A stretch of 64,000 bases of DNA from an uncultured Pontibacter sp. (GCF_947499215.1 NZ_CANMNI010000003.1:868001-932000); one strand, 5' to 3'; shown: positions 7,791-16,386, counted from the first letter of the stretch. Numbers and translations: made by a program. Notes: generated by a model not told the origin, from the letters alone.

Positions 7791-8797
7791 TCATACAATT
7801 GCAACAAGGTATACCTACCGAACTACTGGAAGAGATACTGCAGGAAGTAAAAGGTATAGGTTTTAAAGCCAACGAAGTAAAGACACAGGAAGCACACTAC
7901 ATTGTCGGCATCGGCAAAAAGGATTTTGACATCCGCACGCTGGGTCAGTTGCCGGGCGTGGCGGACATACACCGCGTGTCGGACGAGTACAAACTGATTT
8001 CCCGCAAGTGGCGCGTGAATCCGACACTGATCGACTTGGGCGATGGCGTGGTAATAGGAGAGGGAAACTTTAGTATCATGGCTGGTCCGTGTTCTATCGA
8101 AAACGAGCGGCAGATCGAGTTGGTGGTCGAGCACCTAAAAGCCAATAATGTGAAAATCATGCGTGGCGGTGTGTTCAAGCCACGCAGTTCGCCTTATGCT
8201 TTTAGAGGGATGGGGCTGGAAGGGCTGCGCATGTTCCACCAGCTTTGCAGCGAAAATGGCATCAAGATCATCACCGAAGTCATGCAGGTGTCGCAGATCG
8301 AGGACATGGTCGATTATGTGGATGTGTTTCAGGTAGGAGCTCGCAATAGCCAAAACTTCAATTTGCTTGACTCACTGGGCGAGGCCCAGAAACCTGTGTT
8401 GCTGAAGCGTGGCATCTCCGGTACGCTGGAAGAGTTGCTGCAGGCGGCCGAGTACATCTTCTCGAACGGGAACGAGAAGATCATGCTTTGCGAGCGCGGT
8501 ATACGCTCTTATGAAAACGCCTACCGCAATGTGCTCGACTTGAACGCAGTGCCGGTTCTCAAAGCCAAAACGCACCTGCCGGTAATTGTGGACCCATCGC
8601 ACGGCATCGGATTGCGGGATCATGTAGAGCCAATGTCGCTGGCCGCTGTAATGGCCGGAGCCGATGGTGTAATCTACGAAACGCACCAGAAGCCGGAAGA
8701 AGCTTTCTCGGATGGGCAGCAGACGGTGAATTTTCAGGAGTCGGAGCGTTTGATCAAGCGGATGCGGCAGGCGTTTGCTTTGCGGGAAAGCTTTTAG
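7787..8797 (+). CDS. aroF: 3-deoxy-7-phosphoheptulonate (DAHP) synthase, type I-beta
   Basis: 336 aa. Joins phosphoenolpyruvate and erythrose 4-phosphate, the entry step of the shikimate pathway. Residues 1-70 form a ferredoxin-like regulatory domain, as in the Thermotoga-type enzyme; residues 75-336 form the catalytic barrel with MAGPCSIE, GVFKPRSSPYAFRG, EVMQ, QVGARNSQNF, LLKRGI and IVDPSHGIG. No chorismate mutase domain is seen. Start overlaps trpA by 4 nt, so it should be co-transcribed with trp and share the attenuator. This placement ties carbon entry into the aromatic pathway to tryptophan supply. The N-terminal domain is usually the Phe/Tyr feedback site; the effector here is unknown. 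The name aroF is used generically. Confidence 0.93.
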   Translation: MIIQLQQGIPTELLEEILQEVKGIGFKANEVKTQEAHYIVGIGKKDFDIRTLGQLPGVADIHRVSDEYKLISRKWRVNPTLIDLGDGVVIGEGNFSIMAGPCSIENERQIELVVEHLKANNVKIMRGGVFKPRSSPYAFRGMGLEGLRMFHQLCSENGIKIITEVMQVSQIEDMVDYVDVFQVGARNSQNFNLLDSLGEAQKPVLLKRGISGTLEELLQAAEYIFSNGNEKIMLCERGIRSYENAYRNVLDLNAVPVLKAKTHLPVIVDPSHGIGLRDHVEPMSLAAVMAGADGVIYETHQKPEEAFSDGQQTVNFQESERLIKRMRQAFALRESF

Positions 8798-8838
8798 TTT
8801 TGATAAGGTCGTAGGGCTGTTAAGTACTAGAGAAACTA

Positions 8839-8924
8839 TACCCTTGAGGGGATTATAGGGGTGTAAAGCAAGTTGTGAGAAACTTTTATAAAACGTCAAC
8901 ACTTCTGATATCCCCTCAAGGGTA
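8839..8924. repeat. Inverted repeat, perfect 15-bp arms
   Basis: TACCCTTGAGGGGAT (8839-8853) is the exact reverse complement of 8910-8924, with 56 nt between. It lies downstream of the DAHP synthase gene. It could end the trp transcript as a stem, but no T run follows, so it looks more like an intergenic palindromic element. The 362-nt gap 8798-9159 holds this, a second element and a terminator, and no gene. Confidence 0.75.
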
Positions 8925-8949
8925 AAGCCGTTACATATCATTCTACCTC

Positions 8950-9051
8950 TTTTGTCATCCTGTAAGGATCTTAGTAGCAAGTAGCTTCTGCTTAACCTCC
9001 CGGGGGTAGGGGCCCTCTATTTCAACCAAGTTTCTTAACAGAATGACAGAA
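8950..9051. repeat. REP-like inverted repeat (TGTCATCCTG family)
   Basis: Imperfect inverted repeat: TTTTGTCATCCTGTAAGGATCTT (8950-8972) against TTCTTAACAGAATGACAGAAT (9031-9051). The TGTCATnCTG core resembles an intergenic repeat type frequent in Cytophagales. No coding potential is seen. Confidence 0.55.
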
Positions 9052-9120
9052 TGTTTTAAGTTTATCTATTAAGAATAAAACAGCCCTGTCCTTAAGGATA
9101 GTCCTTCATCCCATGAACAT

Positions 9121-9152
9121 AAAAAAAGCCCGGTACTACACAGTACCGGGCT
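9121..9152 (-). terminator. Intrinsic terminator of the S9 peptidase gene
   Basis: Perfect 11-bp stem, AGCCCGGTACT (9127-9137) with 9142-9152, 4-nt loop, and an A run at 9121-9127 that becomes a T run on the minus strand. It begins 8 nt past the stop codon at 9160. Confidence 0.85.
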
Positions 9153-9159
9153 TTCTGTT

Positions 9160-11208
9160 TTAATTAGCTTTCTTGTCTAGCGTTTCATCTAACCACTTGA
9201 AGAACTCGCGCTGCCAAACCATGGCGTTCTGCGGCTGTAGTACCCAGTGATTTTCGTCTGGCAGGTATAGGAGGCGGCTCTTGATGCCTTTAAGTTGAGC
9301 AAGCTGGAAAGCCTGCAGACCCTGCTCTATACCTACCCGGAAGTCCTGTCCGCCCTGCACGATCAGGATCGGCGTGTCCCATTTGTTGGCGAGTTCGATC
9401 GGGTTGTACTCCTTGTAGCTCTGTGGTGACTTAGTTTCCCAGTAAGGGCCTTTCAGTTCGTTGTTGGCGAAGAACATTTCTTCCGTGGTGCCATACCAGC
9501 TGCGCATGTCAAACAAACCATCGTGTGCGATGAAAGTCTTGAAACGACCTTCGTGCAGACCCGCCAGCATGAACACAGAGTAACCACCGTAGCTCGCGCC
9601 AATCGCACCCAGTCTGTCTTTGTCTACATAAGATTCTTTAGCAACATCATCGATGGCAGACAGGTAGTCGCGGATTGGCTGACCGCCCCAATCACCGCTG
9701 ATCTGGCGGTTCCACTCTTCGCCATGACCCGGCATGCCGCGACGGTTAGGTGCCACCACAATGTAGCCTTGCGCTGCGATCAGCTGCAGGTTCCAGCGGT
9801 AAGAGTAAAACTGTGTTAGGGCAGACTGCGGACCACCTTGGCAGTAGAGTAGTGTCGGGTATTTTTTGTTCGGGTCGAAGTCCGGTGGGTATACTACCCA
9901 CGAGAACAGGTCTTTGCCATCGCTGGCTTTGGTGGTGCGTGGCTCCACTTTGCTCTTCGCCAGCTTGTCGTATACCTCGTCGTTCACTTTCGTGAGCTGC
10001 GTCAGTTGGCCCGACTTGGTATCCAGACGATATAGCTCCGGCGCACGGTTCATGTCGTTGCGCGACACGATCAGGTTATTGCCAGCCTGACCCGCAATAC
10101 CATTCACGTCGAACTGGCCTTTGGTCACCTGACGTATACCTTTTGCCGTGAACTTCTCGAGGTTTTTCGGAAGCGCGATCTCGTATACCTGAATCGTGCC
10201 TTTGGTAGGGGCTACAAACCAGATCTTGCTGCCGTCGTTGTTCCACTCAAATCCATTGATGGTTTCGTCCCAGTCTTTGGTCAAGTTGTGCTTCTTACCC
10301 GACTTTGTGTCTAGTACGATCAGCTCATTCTGATCCGCCTCGTTGCCGTCTTCGTCCATCGCCAGCCAAGCCAGTTTAGAACCGTCGGCGCTGTAAGTTG
10401 GATGGGTGTCGTAGCCCATGTTGCCCTCTGTGAGGTTGGTCGTTTTTCCACTGGTGATATCGTAGCGGTAAATGTCGGTATTGGTGCTTACAGCGTAATC
10501 CTTGCCAAACTTCTTCTTGCTCACATAAAGAATGGCCTTGCTGTCCGGACTCCAGATCACGTCTTCCTTGCCTCCAAACGGCTTCTGCGGCGCATCAAAT
10601 GGCTCACCTTTCATCAGGTCAACCGGCGTGCCGAGCTGACCATTGTTGTAGCTGGCAAAGAAGATGTGCTGAAACTTGCCCTCTTCCCACGTATCCCAGT
10701 GGCGGTAGTTCAGGTCGTCGTATACGTAAGCATTCGACTTCTTCAACTCTGGGTAGATGTCGGTGCTGTGCATCTTTTTCACTTCCACTTCGCGGGAGAA
10801 CAATAAGTGTTTTCCATCTGGTGAGAAACGCACATTGCTCAGGCCGCCTTCCACGTTGGTGAGTTGCTTCGGTGCGCCTTTGCCACCCGCTAACTGCCAT
10901 AGCTGCCCTTTGTGCAGGTACACGACGTTGCCTGTCGCCTTGTCAATGTGCACCACGCTTTCACTGCCTTTGCTAGAAGTCAGCTGGGTTGCTTGTCCAC
11001 CCGCAACAGGTATAGCGTAGAGGTTGCGCTCGCTGTTGTTTTCTTCCACGTTCGGGTAGCTCACGCCATAGATCACGGATTTACCGTCGGGAGTTATGGT
11101 TTCTGCAGAAACCCGGCCCAGTTTCCAAAGAAGTTCCGGGGTCATGCGCTGTTGTGCCTGCGCCATTGTCACGGCAAACACACCAGCCAGTATCATTATC
11201 TTTTTCAT
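9160..11208 (-). CDS. S9 family prolyl oligopeptidase, secreted
   Basis: 682 aa from the ATG at 11208 (MKKIMILAGVFAVTMAQAQQ), which begins with a clear Sec signal peptide; the open frame extends upstream to 11355 but would bury the signal and run into the his leader. Domains: signal peptide 1-19, beta-propeller about 25-400 with repeated SPDG/SADGS motifs, then an alpha/beta-hydrolase peptidase domain. The catalytic Ser lies in GASYGGY near residue 538, the Asp in VQGGQDFRVG, and the His in DENHWVL. The family includes dipeptidyl-peptidase and acylaminoacyl-peptidase types that trim oligopeptides in the periplasm. Substrate cannot be assigned. Monocistronic. Confidence 0.93.
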   Translation of the reverse strand: MKKIMILAGVFAVTMAQAQQRMTPELLWKLGRVSAETITPDGKSVIYGVSYPNVEENNSERNLYAIPVAGGQATQLTSSKGSESVVHIDKATGNVVYLHKGQLWQLAGGKGAPKQLTNVEGGLSNVRFSPDGKHLLFSREVEVKKMHSTDIYPELKKSNAYVYDDLNYRHWDTWEEGKFQHIFFASYNNGQLGTPVDLMKGEPFDAPQKPFGGKEDVIWSPDSKAILYVSKKKFGKDYAVSTNTDIYRYDITSGKTTNLTEGNMGYDTHPTYSADGSKLAWLAMDEDGNEADQNELIVLDTKSGKKHNLTKDWDETINGFEWNNDGSKIWFVAPTKGTIQVYEIALPKNLEKFTAKGIRQVTKGQFDVNGIAGQAGNNLIVSRNDMNRAPELYRLDTKSGQLTQLTKVNDEVYDKLAKSKVEPRTTKASDGKDLFSWVVYPPDFDPNKKYPTLLYCQGGPQSALTQFYSYRWNLQLIAAQGYIVVAPNRRGMPGHGEEWNRQISGDWGGQPIRDYLSAIDDVAKESYVDKDRLGAIGASYGGYSVFMLAGLHEGRFKTFIAHDGLFDMRSWYGTTEEMFFANNELKGPYWETKSPQSYKEYNPIELANKWDTPILIVQGGQDFRVGIEQGLQAFQLAQLKGIKSRLLYLPDENHWVLQPQNAMVWQREFFKWLDETLDKKAN

Positions 11209-11306
11209 GCTCCAAAAATAACCGAAAACCCGACATTCTGAAATGACAATCGTATACCTTCCGAAAAAGAAACAGACAGAAGCATGGTATTCCGCCATCC
11301 GCAACT

Positions 11307-11314
11307 TATATTTG
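11307..11314 (+). promoter_or_regulatory. Candidate -7 element of the his leader promoter
   Basis: TATATTTG matches the Bacteroidota -7 box TANNTTTG. The -33 position 19 nt upstream reads ATGG rather than TTTG, so the promoter is only a half match. It would place transcription start near 11320, at the first ATG of the leader ORF, favouring the second ATG at 11332 as the real start. Confidence 0.45.
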
Positions 11315-11319
11315 TACCA

Positions 11320-11397
11320 ATGAAAGGCACAATGGCACATCTGCACCATCATCATGCACGAAGCAACAGTTTCGGAGCCGTCTGCCTATGGATTTGA
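11320..11397 (+). CDS. hisL: his operon leader peptide
   Basis: A 25-codon ORF reading MKGTMAHLHHHHARSNSFG..., with five His codons among the six codons at 11338-11355 (CAT CTG CAC CAT CAT CAT). It precedes an intrinsic terminator and hisH. This is the hallmark of histidine-responsive attenuation. An internal in-frame ATG at 11332 gives a 21-aa version still holding all the His codons, and it fits the position of the -7 box better. The ORF is antisense to the spurious N-terminal extension of the S9 peptidase. Confidence 0.88.
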   Translation: MKGTMAHLHHHHARSNSFGAVCLWI

Positions 11398-11459
11398 TTT
11401 AGTTTTACTAAAATATACTTTCCAAAAGCCTGACTCCGAACAGAGTCAGGCTTTTTTTG
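11371..11459 (+). promoter_or_regulatory. his attenuator: antiterminator and terminator
   Basis: Terminator: AGCCTGACTC (11427-11436) pairs with GAGTCAGGCT (11443-11452), followed by a T run to 11458. A competing 7-bp pairing joins TTCGGAG (11371-11377, inside the leader ORF just after the His codons) with CTCCGAA (11434-11440), which includes part of the terminator stem and its loop. A short CGAA/TTCG helix (11359-11362 with 11371-11374) could hold the antiterminator strand when translation is fast. Mechanism inferred by analogy with known his attenuators. Confidence 0.8.
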
Positions 11460-11524
11460 TTTGTCTGAATCAGGATCTTAGGATTTATTAATCATTCGTC
11501 ACTATTCATTACTCATTATAAACT

Positions 11525-12106
11525 ATGAACCTCGTTATAGTTGATTACAAAGCTGGTAATGTGCAGTCGGTGCTGTTTGCGCTGGAGCGACTAGGGGTGC
11601 AGGCTACGCTAAGCTGCGATTTTGAAACGATCAAGGCGGCGGAAAAGGTAATTTTTCCGGGAGTGGGAGAAGCCTCTTCGGCCATGGCTGAGCTACGGGC
11701 CCGCAATCTGGACAAGCTCCTGCCAACACTCGAACAGCCTTTCTTCGGTGTTTGCTTAGGTATGCAGTTACTCTGTAAGCACTCCGAAGAAGGAGATACA
11801 GACTTGCTCGGTATTATTCCGTTACCGGTAAAGCGATTTCAGACAGACTTGAAAGTACCGCATATGGGCTGGAATCAATTGGAAAACTTGAAATCGCCTT
11901 TGTTTGAAGGTATAGCCGAAGGAGAATACGCTTATTATGTGCACAGCTACTATGTGCCGCTGAGTGAGTATACCATCGCACAGACTTCCTATCCGGAGCC
12001 TTTCTCGGCCGCATTACAATATAAAAACTTCTACGCTGCGCAGTTTCATCCCGAAAAAAGCGGTCCTGCCGGTTCTCAGATCCTTAAAAACTTCCTTGCC
12101 TTATGA
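11525..12106 (+). CDS. hisH: Imidazole glycerol phosphate synthase, glutaminase subunit
   Basis: 193 aa class I glutamine amidotransferase feeding ammonia to HisF for ring closure of the imidazole. Motifs: VIDYKAGN-SV at the start, PGVGEA oxyanion strand, nucleophile in GVCLGMQLL, and the His-Glu pair in QFHPEKSG. First structural gene after the His attenuator, 65 nt beyond the terminator T run. Its stop overlaps hisA (ATGA), so translation is likely coupled. Upstream genes of the pathway (hisG, D, C, B) are not next to it. Confidence 0.95.
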   Translation: MNLVIVDYKAGNVQSVLFALERLGVQATLSCDFETIKAAEKVIFPGVGEASSAMAELRARNLDKLLPTLEQPFFGVCLGMQLLCKHSEEGDTDLLGIIPLPVKRFQTDLKVPHMGWNQLENLKSPLFEGIAEGEYAYYVHSYYVPLSEYTIAQTSYPEPFSAALQYKNFYAAQFHPEKSGPAGSQILKNFLAL

Positions 12107-12825
12107 TGGAAATAATCCCAGCCATTGACCTGATCGGCGGCCAATGCGTGCGCCTCACTGAAGGCGATTTCGCCCAGCAAACCACCTACGACAGCAACCC
12201 CTTAGATGTGGCTAAACGCTTTGAAGCCAATGGCATCAAACGCCTGCACTTGGTGGATCTTGACGGTGCCCGTGCCCGTAAGCCGGTGAACTTAAACGTA
12301 CTCGAAAGTATTGCCGCCAACACAAACCTTACCATCGACTTTGGCGGTGGTTTGCAGTCCGACGAAGCCCTGCAACAGGCTTTTGATGCGGGTGCCTCGC
12401 AGATCACAGCGGGCAGCATTGCAGTACGTGAGCCGGAGAGAGTGAAGAACTGGCTCTTACAGTACGGAGCCGACAAAATCATCATCGGCGCTGATTTCAA
12501 AGGCACCAACATCGCCATCAGCGCATGGACCGAAGAGAGCAAATACCCACTGCAGGATTTTATGTCAGGCTACCTCAAAACGGGCGCCAAACTTTTCATC
12601 TGCACCGATGTTAGCAAAGACGGCAAACTGCAGGGGCCTTCCATCAACACCTACCGTCACCTGAAACTCACTTTACCAGAAGCCCAAGTGATTGCCAGTG
12701 GTGGCGTCACCACGATGCAGGATCTTGAAGTATTGCAGGAGATCGGCGTAAAAGGCGCCATTATCGGAAAGGCAATCTACGAAGGAACAATTACACTAAA
12801 GGACTTAGCGCGATTTTTATGTTAA
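12103..12825 (+). CDS. hisA: ProFAR isomerase (HisA)
   Basis: 240 aa half-barrel-repeat TIM barrel that isomerises ProFAR to PRFAR. Opens with [19 protein letters not shown], carrying the catalytic Asp, with DLDGAR and [10 protein letters not shown] at the first phosphate site; [12 protein letters not shown] carries the second catalytic Asp and ASGGV the second phosphate site. Two ATGs in a row (12103 and 12106) are possible starts. It overlaps hisF by 7 nt. Confidence 0.95.
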   Translation: MMEIIPAIDLIGGQCVRLTEGDFAQQTTYDSNPLDVAKRFEANGIKRLHLVDLDGARARKPVNLNVLESIAANTNLTIDFGGGLQSDEALQQAFDAGASQITAGSIAVREPERVKNWLLQYGADKIIIGADFKGTNIAISAWTEESKYPLQDFMSGYLKTGAKLFICTDVSKDGKLQGPSINTYRHLKLTLPEAQVIASGGVTTMQDLEVLQEIGVKGAIIGKAIYEGTITLKDLARFLC

Positions 12826-13577
12826 CTAAACGCATTATACCTTGCCTTGACATTAAGAATGGCCGTACCGTAAAGGGTGTCCGTTTTGAGAATATCCGTG
12901 ATGCCGGCGATCCGGTGGAGTTGGCCAAGTGGTATGCCGAGCAAGGCGCCGACGAACTGGTGTTTCTGGATATCACCGCCACCAACGAAGAGCGCAAAAC
13001 CTTCGCTGAACTCGTGCGCGACATTGCCCGCCACATCGATATCCCTTTCACAGTGGGAGGCGGCATCAGTGCCGTGGCCGACGTGGAAGTGCTGTTGCAA
13101 GCCGGTGCCGATAAAGTGTCAATCAACTCGGCCGCTATCCGCAATCCGCAGTTGGTAGAAGACTTGGCCCGACGCTTCGGTAGCCAGTGTGTGACCGTGG
13201 CCATTGATACCAAGTATACTGAAGCAACAGGCTGGAAGGTATACGCTCGCGCCGGAACCGTGGAGACAGAACATGCCACCGTGCACTGGGCCAAGAAAGT
13301 GGTGGAGCTGGGTGCTGGTGAGATCCTACTGACAAGTATGAACAACGACGGTACCAAAGCCGGTTTTGCGCTGGATATTACCAAAGCGGTTTCAGAAGCG
13401 GTTTCCGTACCGGTGATCGCTTCAGGTGGTGCAGGTACTATGCAGCATTTCGCTGACGCTTTCCAGATTGCCCATGCCGACGCCGCCCTTGCCGCTAGCC
13501 TCTTTCACTTCCGCGAACTGGACATACCGGATTTGAAGCTTTTCCTAAAAGGAGAAGATATAGCGGTAAGATGCTAA
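12819..13577 (+). CDS. hisF: Imidazole glycerol phosphate synthase, cyclase subunit
   Basis: 252 aa TIM barrel homologous to HisA that, with HisH, makes imidazole glycerol phosphate and AICAR. Conserved: [19 protein letters not shown] with the catalytic Asp, [40 protein letters not shown] and [12 protein letters not shown]. Start overlaps hisA by 7 nt. Length is normal. Confidence 0.96.
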   Translation: MLTKRIIPCLDIKNGRTVKGVRFENIRDAGDPVELAKWYAEQGADELVFLDITATNEERKTFAELVRDIARHIDIPFTVGGGISAVADVEVLLQAGADKVSINSAAIRNPQLVEDLARRFGSQCVTVAIDTKYTEATGWKVYARAGTVETEHATVHWAKKVVELGAGEILLTSMNNDGTKAGFALDITKAVSEAVSVPVIASGGAGTMQHFADAFQIAHADAALAASLFHFRELDIPDLKLFLKGEDIAVRC

Positions 13578-13612
13578 CTTCCCAACTTTCTAACTTCTAA
13601 ACTTATTTCTCT

Positions 13613-14218
13613 GTGCTAGATTTCAATAAAATGGGTGGGTTGGTACCCGCCGTGATACAGGATGCTGAGACGAGCCAAGTGCTGATGTTGGGCTACATGA
13701 ACCAAGAGGCATTTGACAAAACGCAAAAAGAGGGGCTGGTGACTTTTTTCTCCCGCTCTAAAAACCGTCTCTGGACAAAAGGCGAAACTTCCGGGCATAC
13801 CTTGCAGGTGGTCAGCATCGTTGATGACTGTGACAATGATTCGCTCTTAATTAAGGTGAAACCAAACGGCCCGACCTGCCATACCGGTGACACCAGTTGC
13901 TTTGGCGAGGATGCTGGAGTTAAACGTATGGCGGCCATTCAGTTTATCGCCAAACTAGAGGAAGTGATACAGCAACGTAAGGCAAACCCTACAGAAGCTT
14001 CCTATACCAATTTCCTGTTCGACAAAGGCGTAAACAAGATCGCTCAGAAAGTAGGGGAAGAGGCCGTGGAAACGGTGATTGATGCGGTGGCTGGAAAACT
14101 GGACACAATGAAAGGTGAGGCCGCTGACCTGCTGTACCATCTGCTGGTGTTATTGGCAGCCACGGGACTGGAGTTAGCCGACGTGGTGGCGGTGCTACAA
14201 GAACGACATAAGAAATAA
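13613..14218 (+). CDS. hisIE: Bifunctional PRA-CH cyclohydrolase / PRA-PH pyrophosphatase
   Basis: 201 aa fusion. N-terminal HisI domain (1-110) opens the adenine ring of PR-AMP, with QDAETSQVLMLGYMN, the metal/zinc residues in DDCDNDSLL and GPTCHTGDTSCF. C-terminal HisE domain (about 112-201) removes pyrophosphate from PR-ATP, with QKVGEEAVETVIDA and GEAADLLYHLLVLL. Start is GTG at 13613; an ATG six codons later is an alternative. Last gene of this his block, followed by a strong terminator. Confidence 0.95.
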   Translation: MLDFNKMGGLVPAVIQDAETSQVLMLGYMNQEAFDKTQKEGLVTFFSRSKNRLWTKGETSGHTLQVVSIVDDCDNDSLLIKVKPNGPTCHTGDTSCFGEDAGVKRMAAIQFIAKLEEVIQQRKANPTEASYTNFLFDKGVNKIAQKVGEEAVETVIDAVAGKLDTMKGEAADLLYHLLVLLAATGLELADVVAVLQERHKK

Positions 14219-14224
14219 GGCATC

Positions 14225-14257
14225 AAAAAAGCCAGTAATTTGATTACTGGCTTTTTT
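14225..14257. terminator. Bidirectional intrinsic terminator
   Basis: Perfect 15-bp stem AAAAAAGCCAGTAAT (14225-14239) and its complement at 14243-14257, loop TTG. It serves hisIE on the plus strand and the lipoprotein gene at 14275-14868 on the minus strand. Confidence 0.9.
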
Positions 14258-14274
14258 GATTTTAATGATAAGCT

Positions 14275-14868
14275 TTACTTCTTTAGCTTCAGGTTGTTGA
14301 ATTCACCTCTTAGTATGATGTCGCACTTTCGAGGTGTTGATGGATTTGTTTCGTAAGCAGTTGGGTCTGTTACATTTTTTATGTTTACTACATAACTGCC
14401 GCTGGCAAGGCCAGTCGAGGCATTGTAGGTTTTAATTTCAAAATTGCCCTCCATTTGGTTGCCAACACTGAACAAAGCATTACTGCTTGTCTTGTTATGG
14501 TAATGGTAGTAGGTGAGTTCTGCCTTCCCTGACTTATTGGTAGAAAGTGACTTCAGACTGTAAGTACCCACATAGCCGTTTTTCAAGTCTGTTTTCCTAA
14601 TGTTAAAAACTATTGCATCTTTTCTAACCGGCTTGGTGGGGGCAAACATTACCTCCAACCTGTCATCATCCGAGAGCAGTTGCATTTCAGATAAGCTTAA
14701 GGTATAGACCATTCTGTCTGTTTCCTCAGAACCCAGATAATCAAAAGTCCGCTCCATAGTTGCTTCTACATTTGGCAGGATAGAAGCAGTTTCTTCCTCC
14801 TTTTGATCGCATGATGCAAATGAAATCGCCAGTGAGCAGAACCAGACAAAGGAGATAATCTTTTTCAT
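14275..14868 (-). CDS. Hypothetical lipoprotein
   Basis: 197 aa. N-terminus MKKIISFVWFCSLAISFASC is a lipoprotein signal with cleavage before Cys20. The mature part is rich in beta-prone and polar residues with no catalytic motif that I recognise. It probably sits on the outer membrane facing the periplasm or the surface. Monocistronic, sharing a terminator with his. Function unknown. Confidence 0.7.
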   Translation of the reverse strand: MKKIISFVWFCSLAISFASCDQKEEETASILPNVEATMERTFDYLGSEETDRMVYTLSLSEMQLLSDDDRLEVMFAPTKPVRKDAIVFNIRKTDLKNGYVGTYSLKSLSTNKSGKAELTYYHYHNKTSSNALFSVGNQMEGNFEIKTYNASTGLASGSYVVNIKNVTDPTAYETNPSTPRKCDIILRGEFNNLKLKK

Positions 14869-14933
14869 AGTTTTAATTTGACTTTAAAATTATGAAAAAG
14901 ATTAATTATGGCATAATAAATATTAAAAATTCT

Positions 14934-15791
14934 TTATATAAAATGTTTTAACTGATCTGCTATTTCTCCACCTTTCTCTTCCTGCACAAAGTGGCCGGCA
15001 TTAAAACGTTTGATTTGAGCATCAGGAAAGGCTTTTTGCCATTTGTCCAACAGGTGCAGTGGCAGCAGCGCGTCTTTTTCTCCCCAGAGTATAAGCTTAG
15101 GTACAGCCCGTAGGCTTTCTCGCTGTTCCCAAAGGCTGGAAAACCAAGGTCCTGAATCCTTAAGCGCCACTGCAAATCGCCAAGTTCCCTCTCTGTTTCG
15201 AGGGTTGTTGAGCGGCTTAAGGTAATGCTGGTGCACATCTTTGCTGAGGTGCCGTTTCTCGCGGTAGCCCCGTGGCAACAGCACGCGAGCCGAGAAGCCG
15301 AGACGCAGGTATAGAAAACGCCCTACCGCGCCATTCAAGAAATTGCTGATCTTCATGATCTGCTTCTCTTCCTCCAGTGACCACATCCAAGTATTTAATA
15401 TGACAAGGCGCTTCACATTTTCAGGGTGCTTCAACGCATAGCTCAACCCAATCGGACCTCCAAAATCATGCACCACGAGCGTTATGTTTTTTAGTTGCAG
15501 GTTTTCGATGAGTTGCTCCAAGTTCTGGGCATGGGCTTCGGGTGTATAGGCAAATTCTGCTGGTTTCTCGGACAGGCCAAAACCCAAATGATCTGGTGCG
15601 ATGCAGCGGTGATTGCGGCTAAGCGCTTTAATTTGCTGCCGCCACACAAAGGACCACGTCGGAGTGCCATGCACAAACACGACCGGATCACCCTGTCCCT
15701 CATCAACATAATGCATTTGCCCGGACTGCAACTGCATAGTGTGATGCGCAAAGGGGTAAAGAATACGGTCAAGCCATTTAGGAGATTTCAT
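14934..15791 (-). CDS. Haloalkane-dehalogenase-like alpha/beta hydrolase
   Basis: About 285 aa from ATG 15791 (MKSPKWLDRILYPF); an ATG at 15812 adds seven residues. Alpha/beta-hydrolase fold with oxyanion loop HGTPTWSFVWR, nucleophile Asp in VVHDFGGPIGL rather than Ser, halide-contact-like Trp in LNTWMW, and catalytic His in FNAGHFVQEE. An Asp nucleophile with the NTWMW motif is characteristic of haloalkane dehalogenases, less so of epoxide hydrolases. It follows the TetR gene on the same strand with a few bases between, so it is probably the regulated target. No signal peptide is seen. True substrate unknown; many such enzymes have no known halogenated substrate. Confidence 0.78.
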   Translation of the reverse strand: MKSPKWLDRILYPFAHHTMQLQSGQMHYVDEGQGDPVVFVHGTPTWSFVWRQQIKALSRNHRCIAPDHLGFGLSEKPAEFAYTPEAHAQNLEQLIENLQLKNITLVVHDFGGPIGLSYALKHPENVKRLVILNTWMWSLEEEKQIMKISNFLNGAVGRFLYLRLGFSARVLLPRGYREKRHLSKDVHQHYLKPLNNPRNREGTWRFAVALKDSGPWFSSLWEQRESLRAVPKLILWGEKDALLPLHLLDKWQKAFPDAQIKRFNAGHFVQEEKGGEIADQLKHFI

Positions 15792-15816
15792 ATCATTTTC
15801 AAAAAACAACAAACAA

Positions 15817-16377
15817 TCACTTCTTATACTTCATAATCAGGAGGGAGGCCACGTCATCGATCGGGTAATTTTCATATAGCAAAAAGTGGTGCGCCATACC
15901 GTCGATGGAGGCAAAAAGTAGTTTCGCTTCGAGATCAGGGAAGGGGATGCCCGCCGTTATCAGATTTTGCTTAATGCGGGCCTCAATGAAAGCGGTCTGT
16001 TCCTGCATGTCAGCCATGAGTTGCTTTACCACCGCAGACTGCATGCGGATGCCGTGCAGTAGTTTCCAGAAATCCTTCTTTTCCTTCAACAACTTTACTG
16101 TCTGCCGGATGTGGCGTTCTATACCTGTACTACTTGAGCCATTGTCAGGCAAGTCTGAGAAAGAATCGTGGATGTCCTGAACACCGCGTCTAAATATTTC
16201 TTCCAGTAGTTCGTCCTTACTTTTAAAGTAGTTGTACAGCAAACCCAACGATATATCCGCTTCGGCGGCGATAGTGCGGATAGAAGTGGCTTCATATCCT
16301 TGGGTCGCAAAAAGACTTAGACCGACCCCAATTAGCTTATTTACACTCTGTTCTCTTTTTTCCTGAAAGCGACTCAT
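15817..16377 (-). CDS. TetR family transcriptional regulator
   Basis: 186 aa from ATG 16377 (MSRFQEKREQSVNKLI); an upstream ATG at 16401 lies inside the operator palindrome and is less likely. N-terminal helix-turn-helix: GLSLFATQGYEATSIRTIAAEADISLGLLYNYFKSKDELL in pieces, typical of TetR. The C-terminal ligand domain is not family-specific. Upstream, 16387-16400 is a perfect palindrome that is a likely operator, implying autoregulation and control of the downstream hydrolase. Ligand unknown. Confidence 0.85.
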   Translation of the reverse strand: MSRFQEKREQSVNKLIGVGLSLFATQGYEATSIRTIAAEADISLGLLYNYFKSKDELLEEIFRRGVQDIHDSFSDLPDNGSSSTGIERHIRQTVKLLKEKKDFWKLLHGIRMQSAVVKQLMADMQEQTAFIEARIKQNLITAGIPFPDLEAKLLFASIDGMAHHFLLYENYPIDDVASLLIMKYKK

Positions 16378-16386
16378 ATTATTGAA

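Noticed and set aside
11209..11355. N-terminal extension of the S9 peptidase
   Set aside because: It would place 49 residues before a good signal peptide and overlaps the his leader on the other strand.
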